Part shown: positions 23,197-33,874 of the stretch, in pieces
Numbering within the stretch: position 1 is the stretch's first letter
How the letters are laid out: each line of letters opens with the position of its first letter
NCBI GenBank assembly: GCA_951812925.1
Contig: OX638371.1
Span: forward strand, 32,152,101-32,216,100
DNA: 64,000 nt
DNA from: Calliopum simillimum
Taxonomy: Eukaryota > Arthropoda > Insecta > Diptera > Lauxaniidae
Reading direction: 5' to 3'
The notes under the pieces: generated by a model
Database searches by the model: none
Told to the model about the DNA's origin: nothing
What the model saw: the letters and a program-made list of their open reading frames with translations, nothing else
Translations under genes and position numbers: made by a program

Positions 23197-23779
23197 ACAG
23201 GCCCACAAAAAAAAAGTACCCTGCGCGAAAGATCAGACCACTTGAACTTTATGCTTTCGGGGTCGCTGAATCCGAATATGGTGCCAGAATAGCGAAGTTG
23301 GTTCGCGTTTTTTCAGAAATCAACAATTGTGCTGAAAAATTTGAGATTTTTTTCAGCATTATTTCTGATTTGTGAAAAAACTCGAACCAACTCCGCTATT
23401 CTGACACCATATTCGGACTCAGCGACCCCGAAAACATAAAGTTCAGGTGGTCTGATCGTTCGCGCAAGGAATTTTTTTTTGTAGTCCTGTGCACAGGCCA
23501 AAAAAAAAAAAAAAAGTACCCTGCGCGAAAGATCAGACCACCGGAACTTTATGGTTTTGGGGTCGCTGAACCCGAATATAGTGTCAGATTAGTGAAGTTG
23601 GTTCGCGTTTTTTCAGAAACCAGGAAAAATCCCAAATTTTCAGCATAATTGTTGATTTCTGAAAAAACGCGAACCAACTTCGCTAATCTGACACCATATT
23701 CAGATTCAGCGACCCCGAAAACATAAAGTTCAAGTGGTCTGATCTTTCGCGCATGGTACTTTTTTTTTTGTGGGCCTGT
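23197..23779. mobile_element. Two adjacent palindromic foldback elements, ACAGGCC ends
   Basis: Unit 1 (23,197-23,490) and unit 2 (23,493-23,779) are each a hairpin of about 130-bp arms, starting near ACAGGCCCACAAAAA (or a variant) and ending with the complement. Both arms carry GATCAGACCAC, ACTTTATG.TTT.GGGGTCGCTG and GAAGTTGGTTCGCGTTTTTT. The units abut through CCTGTGCACAGG. The word TTTATG.TTTCG..GTCGCTGA also occurs in the 9.45-11.07 kb foldback, so the two families may be related. Confidence 0.7.
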
Positions 23780-24520
23780 GTAATTTTTTCGCAGACTGTT
23801 TGCAGTTTTCATTGCAGTCTGAGAATGTTTATCCATGAAAAGGCCTTATCATGTATAAAGCCCATAAACTCGGATTTTTTAATTATGATAAAACATCAAT
23901 TTACTGAAATAACTCTTTCAAAAATAGGAAATTTAATTAATTTTTCTTCTGGGAAAAGAGGCACAGAAACGGAAAATACAATTTTTGACTTTATTCTATC
24001 GATATAGCAAAAAAAAAAATGTACTTAAAGATTAATTTTAAAATAACTTTCTCTATACCTAATTATTCTAAAATTTGAGAAATAACCGAAAAATATTAGG
24101 GTTACAAATTATACTTAGTTCTCTATTCGGAAGTATGGTTGGTAACATCTCTAACGCATTTTTCAATTTTTCCACTTAAAAAATAGAAAAAATCCGACGG
24201 CAAAAGCATAACTATCTAGATGGAGGCTAAAATGCGGCGTTAACAAGCAAGTGTATGAGCGTTGAATAAGGAACATGCAGAAAGATTTAGGGGACATAAA
24301 TTTGATATTTGTTGGCTAATGAGGTGCCGATAGAGGTAGCTCGACTGTCATGAAAAACTTCGCTTAGATTTAATGGGTCACGCTGTTAACCCTTAACATT
24401 TTTTATAACGATATGAAAAAAAAAACTTCAAAATAAAAATTTCTTCTAATCATATTTTTCAGTACATACAATAAATACTTTGGACAAAATTCTAAAACAA
24501 AGTTTTTTTTTTTATCGTTC
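23780..24520. other. Intron 1 sequence next to exon 1
   Basis: AT-rich sequence without recognisable repeats or frames. Confidence 0.4.
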
Positions 24521-24526
24521 ACTTAC

Positions 24527-24680
24527 CATTTGGAGGTGGCGGTGGTATAGAGGAACCACCACCTCCTAAAGACGGTATTCTAGGAGGCTCCATTTTCCAA
24601 GGTGCACTTGGTGCAGTTATGCTAGAATTTGCAGTTGGTAATGACCCAAATTCACGATTGATTCCCGATTCAATCAACAT
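24527..24680 (-). CDS. eyg/toe: First coding exon of the eyg/toe Pax gene
   Basis: The minus-strand ATG at 24,680 opens 51 codons plus one base and ends at a perfect donor (AATG|GTAAGTG). The peptide is MLIESGINREFGSLPT, then ANSSITAPSAPWKMEPPRIP, a Gly run and a Pro run ending in N. Three facts support it as coding: the open frame stops exactly at a consensus splice site, its phase (1) matches exon 2 at 5,346, and the joined peptide has the low-complexity Ser/Pro/Gly leader expected ahead of a degenerate paired domain. Stops precede this ATG in the same frame in the leader, so it is the likely start. Transcription-factor N-terminal region; no domain by itself. Confidence 0.8.
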
Positions 24681-25218
24681 GACAAAAAAACAACAACAAT
24701 CATATATGTTTTAGCGATTTCTCTTTTCTTCTCTCACTCTCTTTTCCGCTCTTGCACACTATGTTGCAAACTCTCCACGTTGCTTTAAACTTTTAACACG
24801 AACATGAAGTTGAAGAAACTTCCTTATAGGTACAAATGATAGAGAAATCCTGACACAAACGCGAGATCTCAAAAAACTAGTTTTTTTTTTTATTTATTAA
24901 AACTTTTAAATAAAAGCGCCTAAGTTAGTGTTTTTTTTAAACGACGGCAGAACTGTTTTTTTTTTTTTCGTTTCGGTTTTTATAACTTTAACGCTGTAGA
25001 ACACCTGAATTTCAGCTTGTATCTGCTTAATCACAGTTTTAACAATTTTTTTTTTTTTTTCAAATTTTTATTATTGCACAAAGCACATATCGGCACAGGG
25101 GGGCAATTTCTGGTATTGTTCACTAACGAATAATCAGAGAATTCTAATTTGAGCAGCTACACACTCAAAACGGGATACCGAACCCCGAACCAAACACGAG
25201 AGCCGCAATAGTCGCACT
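24681..25218 (-). other. eyg/toe: Predicted 5' leader of the eyg/toe transcript
   Basis: From the predicted initiator at 25,218 to the base before the ATG is 538 nt. It contains several T-runs, CAA repeats and, close to the ATG, GAGAG-type purine tracts (complement of CTCTCACTCTCTTTTCC, about 24,733-24,750) that resemble GAGA-factor sites common in developmental genes. The length and absence of an upstream intron are inference. Confidence 0.5.
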
Positions 25219-25220
25219 GA
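25187..25220 (-). promoter_or_regulatory. eyg/toe: Inr + DPE core promoter for the eyg/toe gene
   Basis: Minus strand TTTCAGTGCG places an initiator (TCAGT) with A+1 at 25,218. Exactly at +28 to +32 (25,191-25,187) is GGTTC, a full match to the DPE consensus RGWYV, followed by G at +33 and with the favoured G at +24. There is no TATA box near -30. Inr plus correctly spaced DPE is typical of Drosophila developmental promoters. Seen directly; function is inference. Confidence 0.6.
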
Positions 25221-26960
25221 AATGTTCGCTGAGCTCGAATTTCACATCAGCCGCACTTGTCATCACAGTGTTGGTGGTGCTGCTGCTGTATCGGTCTGAA
25301 CTGCTCAGAGTTGAGTGTTTTCAAATGCTCACTCATCTCACATGCCCACAATCCCAATGTATCAGTGTAGTTCGATTCGATTATAATGGTTATAATGGCG
25401 GCCAAGTTTGTCTGCTCAGCAAACGAGAAAGCGAAATATAGCTGACACATTTGTGTGAGCGAGCACACAGTTGTTGCAATAGCAAGTTAGTTAGTTGTTG
25501 GTTTTCGTCGTCGTCAACCAGCCTGGCTTACCTGTGCTCACCCAAATCGCATCATTAATCAGTGGCCCAACGAGCAAGTAGGCAGTGCTACGCGCTCATG
25601 CTTGCGTTTTCAACTAAGATGACAGAAGTGCCGCCGCAACTAGTGGTTTCTCATTCACACACACACAAGAGTGTGTTCAACTAACTGACGATGCTGCTCT
25701 TTCTTCTAGTGTGCATGTGCTATACATTCGTTGTATTTATGGTTGACGACGACAACGGAGGGTTGACTCAACCGGTTCAATGTATTGTCATCATCTTTCG
25801 TTCGGAGTCTTCCAGTGGCAAGTAAGTGAGAAGCAATAAACCAACAAGGCATTGTCGTCTTCAGACTGAAGCCATTGTTTGAGTTGAATTTTGTTAGAAA
25901 TTTTTTATTTTTTTTCTCTCTTTTCTCTTTCTTTACTCGCGCAATTTGGAGTTCGATTAAAAAAAGAAGAAAAACAAAACGCCGACGAGTGGGTTGGTGG
26001 AATTTCGACATTTTTGCTGGTTGTCGTGCGATGTTCGCTGCGGCTGGAGCTGGGAGGATGGGTATACTGGGAGTCTCTTACAACATTCGTCATCGTGTAA
26101 TTACTTTAGGCGTCGTATTGCAGTAAATTAGCTCCGCAACTGTAATTAAGTATTCATGAGTTTGGTTCGGTTTCTCGTAATTTCTTGTACAGAAAAACAA
26201 AAAAAAAATTTTAATTCTGCGAATGCTCCAGTTTGAGTTGGAATTTCTTCAAGTTTTAATAACTTATGTTTTAGCAGCAACTTTATATGATGTAAAATGT
26301 TATGATAGGTACCTATAGAAATTAACTTGCTGTACCGGAAACTACATTATTAAAAATTTATCAAAAGAAAGTTTCATCTTTCCATAGGCATAACTAAACA
26401 AGATGGGTAGAAATCAGTAGAACACCGAAAAATGTAAGGTTCCTAGAATTCTTCAGAAGGAGGAGAGGAATTTTGGGCGCCTACAACATACCGCTGTAAT
26501 ATCAAATACATATCTCCATTGGTTTTGTGAATTTTTAAAAAAAGGCAAAGAAAAAAGTTGCTCAGTATAGTCCAAGGATTCTTAAATTTTTTGGTGTTCT
26601 ACTCACCTTGTAGATGATTTTTTTCTTTAAAGTTTAAATCAACGCTCAGGGGATGATCCCTTAAAATGCAAATACTGTAACGGTTTGAAGCAAGGTTAGA
26701 GGGAGAGGGATAAATGGAGTAGTGTCGTTGTACGTTTTCCTTGAATTTACCAATGTCGTACCCAACAGGATAACATTCGCAGGAAGATTGTTTCACAACT
26801 TGATCGTACGGCCGAATAATGAATTAGCGTGATAGTGTGATGTTCTGCTTGGCACCGTTGTAACGCAAAAAACATGGGCCAGATTAGAAGCCCGAGTGCT
26901 CTAGAGCACATTCTATTATAGTATCTATAAAATAGAGCTAAGCCCCCTACGTTACGTGCT
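25221..26960. other. Upstream region of the eyg/toe promoter
   Basis: About 1.7 kb with mixed composition, CA repeats (25,655-25,675) and no recognised transposon up to about 26,500. Several overlapping frames near 25,700-26,130 are short, on both strands, and unlike any protein I know. This is the best candidate in the window for proximal enhancers of the Pax gene. Confidence 0.4.
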
Positions 26961-26964
26961 TTAG

Positions 26965-28200
26965 GGAATCGAGGGAAGGAGTTTCTTAGAAGCGTGGAAA
27001 ACTCAACAGCTCGTACTAATAAGCAAGGACAAAGGCAAAGCTGAGTCACCATCTTCATATCGGCCACAGTGTTTGTTGGATACAGCACGAAAGCTCCTAG
27101 AAATTTTTATAAAACCGCGATTATTCTAAGCAATGAAGAACTCAGCCGATCTATCAAATAGATAGTACGGTTTTCGGCCTGGTAGATCCACAGTCGATAC
27201 CATAGCCGATGTTATAAAAGCGCACAGATTGTACATAGCGAAAATCACAGTAGACGGATAGTCCTCTTGGCAAGACTAGATGCGAAAAATGTTTTTAATA
27301 GCGCCAGATGGTTGACACGATCGATGCTCTGGATAAAAGTTTTTAGGTCCCCGAATATCTGAGTATGTAGTTACGTCAGCAACAAAACTCTAGTTTACGA
27401 TACTAACAGCGGAATGCGTCACAAACAAACAACAGCTGGTGCGGCGCAAGGCTCCATCCTATGACGAAATATTACACATTGAGATGCCAGGACGGCTCCT
27501 ATCTGGTTGGTTATGCAGATGATATTGCAGCTGTGATAACAGCCAGAAATACCGACGATGCTCAACGGAAGCTAAACCAGATAATGATACGCCTGTAGAT
27601 GCGTTTAGATATGGATGGCGATCAAAAAACGCATACCTTTATACCGGATATTCCGGTGAGTACATTCTCGGAACCATACATACATACAAAACGAAGAAAG
27701 TGGTTAAATATCTGGGGTCAGGTTGGACTCAAAGCTGACATACTTGGCGCAGATTCAGCAAGTGGCTACTTAAACCAGTCAAGCGATAGCATCACTGTCA
27801 AAATTAATGGCAAGTACAGGTGGACCAACTGCGAGAAAATTAAAGCTTTTGACGGCGACTTGTTATACGTCTGGGTGTTAAAAATAACAACTTTCGACGC
27901 GTAGCGTTGTCGTATCACACTGTGTCACAGGCTGCGGTGTTTGTAATAAGCGGAACGATATCAATAGACTTGCTGGTTTTTAAAGCGTCGAAGACTGTGG
28001 ACGCAGAAAAACGAACTGGTATACCAGTGGATAGCACAAAATGTCAGGGGTCACACCTTACAAAGATGGTGAAATCAAAGGAGCTTTATTCAAGGCATTA
28101 CAGTAGACGACGGATATTGAAGAAAAATTTCCATGTACCAAAAATTGCCGAATTCTTCACGTCATACAAAAGTGATATTTCTTGTATATGAATTTGCACT
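26965..28200 (+). pseudogene. R1/LOA-like LINE reverse transcriptase relic
   Basis: With many frameshifts and stops the plus strand reads FLEAWKTQQLVLISKDKGK, SPSSYRPQCLLDTARKLLEI (about 26,985-27,110), FRPGRSTVDTIADVIKAHR (27,175), TAGAAQGSIL (27,430), a V-G-Y-A-D-D-I-A-A-V-I-T block (about 27,505-27,540: the YADD catalytic box), VKYLG (27,695) and LSYHTVSQAAVFVISGTISI with DLL (27,905-27,980), which is the conserved tail region after RT of R1/LOA-type elements. A 5'-truncated dead copy upstream of the Pax promoter. Confidence 0.7.
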
Positions 28201-28439
28201 CGAGTGAGCGAGACAGTAATACTACCCATATTAAAGTCAATACATACATATTTAAGACCAGGGAGAACAAATTCGCCGTGTGCATAAGTAGTGTTGCCAT
28301 CGCTTGGTAATCACTTGGAAAATATTTTTGAAGGCCTAGATGGGTAGTTTGATGTTTCCGCGTAAAAATTTTAAATATTTAAGAAGTGTTCATAAAAAAA
28401 GGGTGGGTTTACGTTTCTGCGTAAAATCTTGAAATAGAG

Positions 28440-28765
28440 TCATCACTGGCCTTACTCGGCTAGATTTTTTGCATAGTATACCTCAGCTTGCTTAAAAATT
28501 CATTTGGACTATCAAGCTGTTCTTGAACATTATCATTAAAAAATCATCCAGGTAGTTTGAGTGCCTCACCATAAACTAATTCTGCAGCTGATGACTGAAT
28601 ATCTTCCTTTAATGCAGAGTTTTTGTCTATAGACAATTGTTGTGCGATATTAAGGCTGCTTTTACACACCGATGAAAGCCTCTACTATACCAATGGCTTG
28701 TGGGTGAAATAATGTTGTATGATGCATCTGAACTATAATTTTCTTTCTACGAGCAAAATTATCGA
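28440..28765 (-). pseudogene. Ty3/gypsy integrase C-terminal relic
   Basis: The minus strand gives TTLFHPQAIGIVEAF, a frameshift, SLNIAQQLSIDKNSALKEDI, QSSAAELVYGEALKLPG, a TGA stop, then FFNDNVQEQLDSPNEFLSKL. H-P-Q-A/S-N-G-x-x-E and A-E-L-V-Y-G-x-x-L-x-L-P-G are hallmarks of the end of the gypsy integrase core. Only about 100 codons survive, with one frameshift and at least two stops. Nothing LTR-like is evident next to it. Confidence 0.65.
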
Positions 28766-29700
28766 ATATCATTTAAAAGATGAAATAGAAAGTTTAAAAT
28801 TTAAATGAAAATAACAAAATACATAAAATATCTTAGTAAGTAGTATGTTCTTTGAACAATTAAGTTACTCAAATCAATCGGTTAGTCACATATATGTTGT
28901 GACAATAAGCCAAAAGAAACAGTTAAGCCAACTCGAAAATTAACATTAATCAAAGGTAAATATTCATTTGTATTGCTTTCAAGGGTATACAAACATCCTT
29001 ACAAAGTTTTCATATCTAACCCGCCTCATAAACTCCAACAACATTTCAGTGTTGTTGACCACATAGAGCGCTAAGCAAGGTAAACAATAACAAATTAGGT
29101 GCTATTTCTTGTTTGGCGAATTCCGGTAGCATAAGTTTGTTCGAAACACGAAATTTCACTTGTTGTCGTCCTAGAAGTAAAGCTTAATGTTTTATCCTCC
29201 CTTTTCAGTCATCCGCTTACCGCTCCTCATTTTCATTGGGGATGAAAAGAATTTATTTAAATTTTTGCGGCTTGTTAACAAAAGCAAGCAGCGTCAATAT
29301 CTTCTCTACATTCGTAGTGTAATGGTTGCAAATTTTTGTTGTGGGCAATAACATTTTTAGTACTTAAATTACACTCGCTGACGGAAAAAAATATTTCCTT
29401 TGTACTAAATACCTACATTAGACGGATTCAAAAAAAAAAAAAAAACTTCTTTGAATTATGTCCAAAAATCTGAAAGAGAGTGTCAAAAAAGTGAGCTGAG
29501 ATTTTTTTTTTTTTTTTGAACATCAATTTATGCGAAATCTCGGATTGAGGCGGTTTTTATTTTATTACCAACGTTTTTTCGAAATTTCACCCAACTGTAA
29601 AACTTTGTTGCTTTTAAAACTTTGAATTTTTTTCTTTTTTCGTAAGCAAACCTTTTACAAAGTCAGTTGATCTTGCTTTCAAAAAAATAAAAATAAAAAA
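28766..29700. other. Spacer and presumed 5' UTR of the downstream LINE
   Basis: AT-rich with A- and T-runs near 29,430 and 29,505. The LINE's 5' end could not be placed. Confidence 0.35.
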
Positions 29701-29778
29701 TAAATTTTTCATATATTAAATTAAATTTCCAAATAAATAAAAAATACAAATACTAAAATAAATCATACGATAGAGGAC

Positions 29779-31191
29779 ATGGAATGCAATCCTAAACATA
29801 ATTTACCGCCTGATAAGGATTTACCAAATGAGGCTATGCTATTGGAGTCGCCGCAATTTAGTGGATCTGATCCCCTCCATTTTGGTCAGCATCCTGCAAC
29901 TATAAGCAATAACGTCATTTTGACTTCAGAGTCTGGTGGCTTACATGCTGAGAAAGATGATGATATTGGTTATACCACTATTCCGAATCCGAAAAGAGCA
30001 AAAAGGAATAACTTTGGGGAGTTCAAGAAGATCGATATGTCTTCATTTCCTTCCACTACAAACCGGTTTGCTGCTCTAGCAGAGATTCCAATAGAGACAA
30101 CGGCTCAACAAAATACGAAAAAGGTGGTAAGTTCCTGTAAAACTGATGTGAGTGAGTTGAAAAAAAATTTGAAATTTTGCCCTCCTATTATAATTTATAA
30201 TGTTAACATAAAACATTTAGTAGACCAATTGAATATAAAAAATCCGAAAGTGGAATTTAAAATAATTAATAAATCGCGAAATAAAAGTAAAATTTATTTT
30301 AAAGATCCGATTATTCACTCGGAAATGATGGCTCTTCTTAGAGAAAAAAAAATTGAATCGTTTTCTTTCACGCCAAAGAAATTAAGGCAGGTCAGTCTGG
30401 TTTTACGTGGACTTCACTTTTTGTCCGACTTAGTTGAGATTAAACAAGAACTAGATAAAATTGTTCCAAGTACAGTTGATAAAATTGTAAAGTTTACAAC
30501 TCCAATATCGATTAAAAACAATTTTGATACAGGACTCTATCTTGTCACCCTTTTCCCAGGTAAAAAATTTAATGACATTGCCAAGATAAAAAATGTAATG
30601 TATCAGGTAGTTACCTGGGAAGCTCCAAAGTCTCGCAGTAGAGAGGTACAGTGTAAGCGTTGTCAGCAATGGGGACATATTGCAAAGAATTGCAACAGAT
30701 TGTATCGTTGCGTTAAGTGTGAAAAAGATCACGGTCCAGGTGAATGTGAGTTGACAGTAAATGCAAACATTAGCCCTTTTTGCATAAATTTCGGTAATTC
30801 AGGCCATCCAGCTAGCTGGAGGGGATGCCCTTCTTATAAGGACTACTTGAAAAGAAAAAAGACTTTGATCACTGAAGCAAAAGAGAAAAAGCTAACTGCT
30901 TTTTCAAATGTCCAGAATACTGTTAACAAGCAATCATTGGTAATTGATGGTAAAACTTATGCAAGTAATTTTTATCAATTGCCCAACATTGATAAACCTA
31001 TTAACTCGGGAAAGCCTTCAATAGTTAACGAATTTTTGAAAATTGCAAAACAAATTTTTGAAAGTGAACAACCGTCACTTGAGCTAAGAATTGAGTCTTT
31101 TCTCAACAACTTCAAAAAAATGCCAAAGATGGAAGTTAAAAAAGAGTGCACAGCTCTCTTAAAAGAGGTAAGAGAAAAGTATGGCCCGTAA
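29779..31191 (+). CDS. LINE ORF1, Gag-like zinc-knuckle protein (470 aa)
   Basis: The nucleic-acid binding protein of the retrotransposon. The first half is polar and lysine-rich. At about residues 290-355 lie three knuckles: CKRCQQWGHIAKNC (CX2CX4HX4C), CVKCEKDHGPGEC (CX2CX3HX4C) and CINFGNSGHPASWRGC. In the third the second cysteine is replaced by Phe (TTC codon near 30,790), where related jockey Gag proteins have C-x-x-C-G, so this copy may have lost one zinc site. The C-terminal 100 residues are helical and charged. The stop overlaps the ORF2 start by 11 nt in another frame, suggesting reinitiation-coupled translation. Full length for the family. Confidence 0.85.
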   Translation: MECNPKHNLPPDKDLPNEAMLLESPQFSGSDPLHFGQHPATISNNVILTSESGGLHAEKDDDIGYTTIPNPKRAKRNNFGEFKKIDMSSFPSTTNRFAALAEIPIETTAQQNTKKVVSSCKTDVSELKKNLKFCPPIIIYNVNIKHLVDQLNIKNPKVEFKIINKSRNKSKIYFKDPIIHSEMMALLREKKIESFSFTPKKLRQVSLVLRGLHFLSDLVEIKQELDKIVPSTVDKIVKFTTPISIKNNFDTGLYLVTLFPGKKFNDIAKIKNVMYQVVTWEAPKSRSREVQCKRCQQWGHIAKNCNRLYRCVKCEKDHGPGECELTVNANISPFCINFGNSGHPASWRGCPSYKDYLKRKKTLITEAKEKKLTAFSNVQNTVNKQSLVIDGKTYASNFYQLPNIDKPINSGKPSIVNEFLKIAKQIFESEQPSLELRIESFLNNFKKMPKMEVKKECTALLKEVREKYGP

Positions 31192-33874
31192 TAAAACAAA
31201 TTTATTAACGTTTAATGTGAGGTCCTTAGTGGAAGGAAGTAGATCCATCGAATTAAAAAAAAAGTTAGATACTTTTCATGTTGATGTTTGTTTCCTCCAA
31301 GAAACTCATTTGTCAAATTCTAAAAGAGTGTACCTTAACAACTACAATTTTATAAGAGACTTCAGTCTTCAAGGAGTTGCTATTGTTTTGAATAACCGTT
31401 TTAAATATTCAGTTGTTACAATAACTAATATTACTTTTCCACACATTTTTGTGGATGTATCTATTTCATTAAACGGTTTAAATAAGCACTTGTTGATGGG
31501 ATCTGCTTACATTCCTTGCAATTTTTCGCCTGAAAACTTTTCAGATGGACTGGTAAAAATTGCAAACTGTGCATCCAATTTTGATGGACTTATAATTGGT
31601 GGAGACTTCAACTCTAAGCATCGCTCATGGAATGACAATATTAATAATTTGAATGGTAACACATTCCACAGTTGGTTAGAAAATCATTCATTAGATTTTG
31701 TCAGACTGTGTGACATTAACCCTTCTTATCCAAACGGTGCCTCTTTTCTTGATCACTTTTTATTTTCAGCTGGCTTATTAGATAACATTAATCCACATTA
31801 TGAAATTAGAACTCTTTCAACATTTTCAGATCATTTTCCACTCTATGTTCAAATAGAATTAAAAGACATTAATTTTTCTTTAAATCAACCAAGGTTTTAT
31901 ACTTCTTTTAAAAATACTGATTGGGATAGCTTTAGATGCGATATAACGACTATTTTTGAAAACATTTTACCTCCCAACAATGTAAATTTACAAAATTCTG
32001 AAATTGATTTTCATATAAACTTTTTAACTTCAGCTATCAACTCTACTAAGGATTCTCATAGTCAAACAATTGAAGTCAAGATTGTTCGTTCTTCAGTACT
32101 CCCTGAATCAATCATTAAATTATTCAAAATTAAAAATTGTTGGCAAAGAAGGTTGAAGAGTATATTCCATTCAAATTACAATAGAACAACATCAGATTAC
32201 AAACTCCTTGCTAAACAAATCTCGCTCTTGCAAATTATTATAAAACAACAAGTAGAAATACATAAAGCTCGAGAATTTAGTGAAAGACTTAAACTTATAA
32301 AACCTGGTCCTACAGCATATAAACAAATATATAAGTTAATAAAAAAGAAGAGTGGACAGTTTTGCTCAAAAATTGTTCAGGATGACTTTGTGATTACCGA
32401 TGACGTCGAGAAAGTTGAAGTCTTAAGAAGTCATCTTGAAAAGGTTTATGAAGAAACCATCCCAATTAGGTCAGATATCAGTGACTTGGAATCCAACATT
32501 CAAACTACTCTTAATACATATCCAACCTCAATTTACAATTTCTCTTCAGAGTTCAACTCTTCTACTAATGTAGATACTCTCCACTTCGTTAAGTCTGATG
32601 ATATATGTTGTTATGTCCAGCAGCTAAATGCCAAGAAATCTGCCGGTCCGGATACCCTTTCGAATTATATTATTAAAAAACTGCCCAAAGTGATTTTTGA
32701 TTTTTTAGCAATAATTTTCAACAATTGCATTAACAATGGTTATTTTCCTAATTCCTGGAAAATTGCTAAAGTAATTCCAATTCAGAAGAAACCAAACTGT
32801 TATGAAGTTAATAACTTCAGACCAATTTCCTTACTATCAAATATTGGAAAACTTTTTGAACGAGTAATTTTGGATAAAATGGATGAATGTGTTGACGTTC
32901 AATATATTCCAGATTTTCAATTTGGGTTTAAAAAGCAGCATTCTACTGTGCATGCTCTTTTAAAGTTTGAAAATGACTTAATCCTTAACCTTCGGCAGCG
33001 GAAATGCACGGTTGCAGTGTCTTTGGATATAGAAAAAGCTTTTGACAAGGCTTATCATAATGGTATTATCTATAAGCTTATGATGATTGGCATTGATCCG
33101 TCGTTCATAAAAATTTTACATAGCTTTTTAAATGATAGAAAGTTTTTTGTAAATATAAATCATGTTTCTTCAGAGTATGGCTTTATAAGAAGTGGAGTCC
33201 CACAGGGTGCAATAATGGCTCCTCATCTCTATAGTACTTTCATTCACGATTTTCCGCATACTTTTAACGGTTCAACATGCATTCTTTACGCAGATGATTC
33301 GCTGGCTTATGCTCACGGTAACACTCCAGAAGAGGCTTTGAGTTTGGTACAAGTACACTTAGAAAAAATTAACAGTTTTTATAAAGATTGGGGGATCAAA
33401 ATTAATACAGCCAAATCGCAAACCATTTGCATTAGAAACCCTTCAGGAAAATGTCACTGGAAAACAGTTCCTCAAAGTAAAAGGTTAAAATTATCACTAA
33501 ATGGAACAACTATTCCTTTCAAAAATGAAATTAAATATTTAGGTGTAACTTTCAGCAATCTGTTAAAATTCAATAATCATGCAAATGCCATTTTAAAGAA
33601 AGCACGCCAAATTTCTGGAATGTTTTCCAACTTATTAAGGAATAAATATATGCCAATAAATACTAAATTATTAATTTACAAGGTAAGCATCCGTTCAGTG
33701 ATAATGTATGGGTTTCCGATTTGGTTCACTATCTCACCAACAGTTGCACAGAGTCTTGAAAAATTTGAACGTAAAATTTTAAGATTCTGCTTAGATCGCA
33801 ACTTTGAATCTTTTACGAAAAGATACTCCAATTTCTATATCTACAGTCATTCTCGCATTGTCCCTTTGTGTTAA
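31181..33874 (+). CDS. LINE ORF2, endonuclease-reverse transcriptase with premature stop (897 aa)
   Basis: Residues 1-225 are an APE-type endonuclease: LLTFNVRSL, FLQETHL (catalytic Glu), GGDFNSKHRSW (Asp/Asn) and TFSDHFPL (His). The reverse transcriptase spans about 450-800: KKSAGPDTLSNYII, NNFRPISLLSNIGKLFERVI, FGFKKQHSTVHALL, SLDIEKAFDKAYHNGIIYKL (motif A), RSGVPQGAIMAPHLY (motif B), ILYADDSLAYA (YADD, motif C) and KYLGVTFS (motif E region). It copies element RNA at a nicked target. The frame stops at TAA 33,872-33,874, then stays open in the same phase to 34,102 for 75 more codons, so the true C-terminus is cut off by one nonsense change. Confidence 0.9.
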   Translation: MARNKTNLLTFNVRSLVEGSRSIELKKKLDTFHVDVCFLQETHLSNSKRVYLNNYNFIRDFSLQGVAIVLNNRFKYSVVTITNITFPHIFVDVSISLNGLNKHLLMGSAYIPCNFSPENFSDGLVKIANCASNFDGLIIGGDFNSKHRSWNDNINNLNGNTFHSWLENHSLDFVRLCDINPSYPNGASFLDHFLFSAGLLDNINPHYEIRTLSTFSDHFPLYVQIELKDINFSLNQPRFYTSFKNTDWDSFRCDITTIFENILPPNNVNLQNSEIDFHINFLTSAINSTKDSHSQTIEVKIVRSSVLPESIIKLFKIKNCWQRRLKSIFHSNYNRTTSDYKLLAKQISLLQIIIKQQVEIHKAREFSERLKLIKPGPTAYKQIYKLIKKKSGQFCSKIVQDDFVITDDVEKVEVLRSHLEKVYEETIPIRSDISDLESNIQTTLNTYPTSIYNFSSEFNSSTNVDTLHFVKSDDICCYVQQLNAKKSAGPDTLSNYIIKKLPKVIFDFLAIIFNNCINNGYFPNSWKIAKVIPIQKKPNCYEVNNFRPISLLSNIGKLFERVILDKMDECVDVQYIPDFQFGFKKQHSTVHALLKFENDLILNLRQRKCTVAVSLDIEKAFDKAYHNGIIYKLMMIGIDPSFIKILHSFLNDRKFFVNINHVSSEYGFIRSGVPQGAIMAPHLYSTFIHDFPHTFNGSTCILYADDSLAYAHGNTPEEALSLVQVHLEKINSFYKDWGIKINTAKSQTICIRNPSGKCHWKTVPQSKRLKLSLNGTTIPFKNEIKYLGVTFSNLLKFNNHANAILKKARQISGMFSNLLRNKYMPINTKLLIYKVSIRSVIMYGFPIWFTISPTVAQSLEKFERKILRFCLDRNFESFTKRYSNFYIYSHSRIVPLC

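Larger units (their letters stand above)
5347..24526 (-). other. eyg/toe: 19.2-kb first intron of the eyg/toe gene
   Basis: The intron runs from the donor GTAAGTG after exon 1 (24,526 downward) to the acceptor before exon 2 (5,347). Both exons use the same phase (1), so the join preserves the reading frame and makes Val at the junction. A large part of the intron is identifiable transposon-derived sequence, listed separately. Nothing in it looks like an additional coding exon. Confidence 0.75.

Noticed and set aside
25706..26126. Overlapping frames of 60-100 codons upstream of the Pax promoter.
   Set aside because: Present on both strands at once, low-complexity F/K-rich content, no splice or start support.
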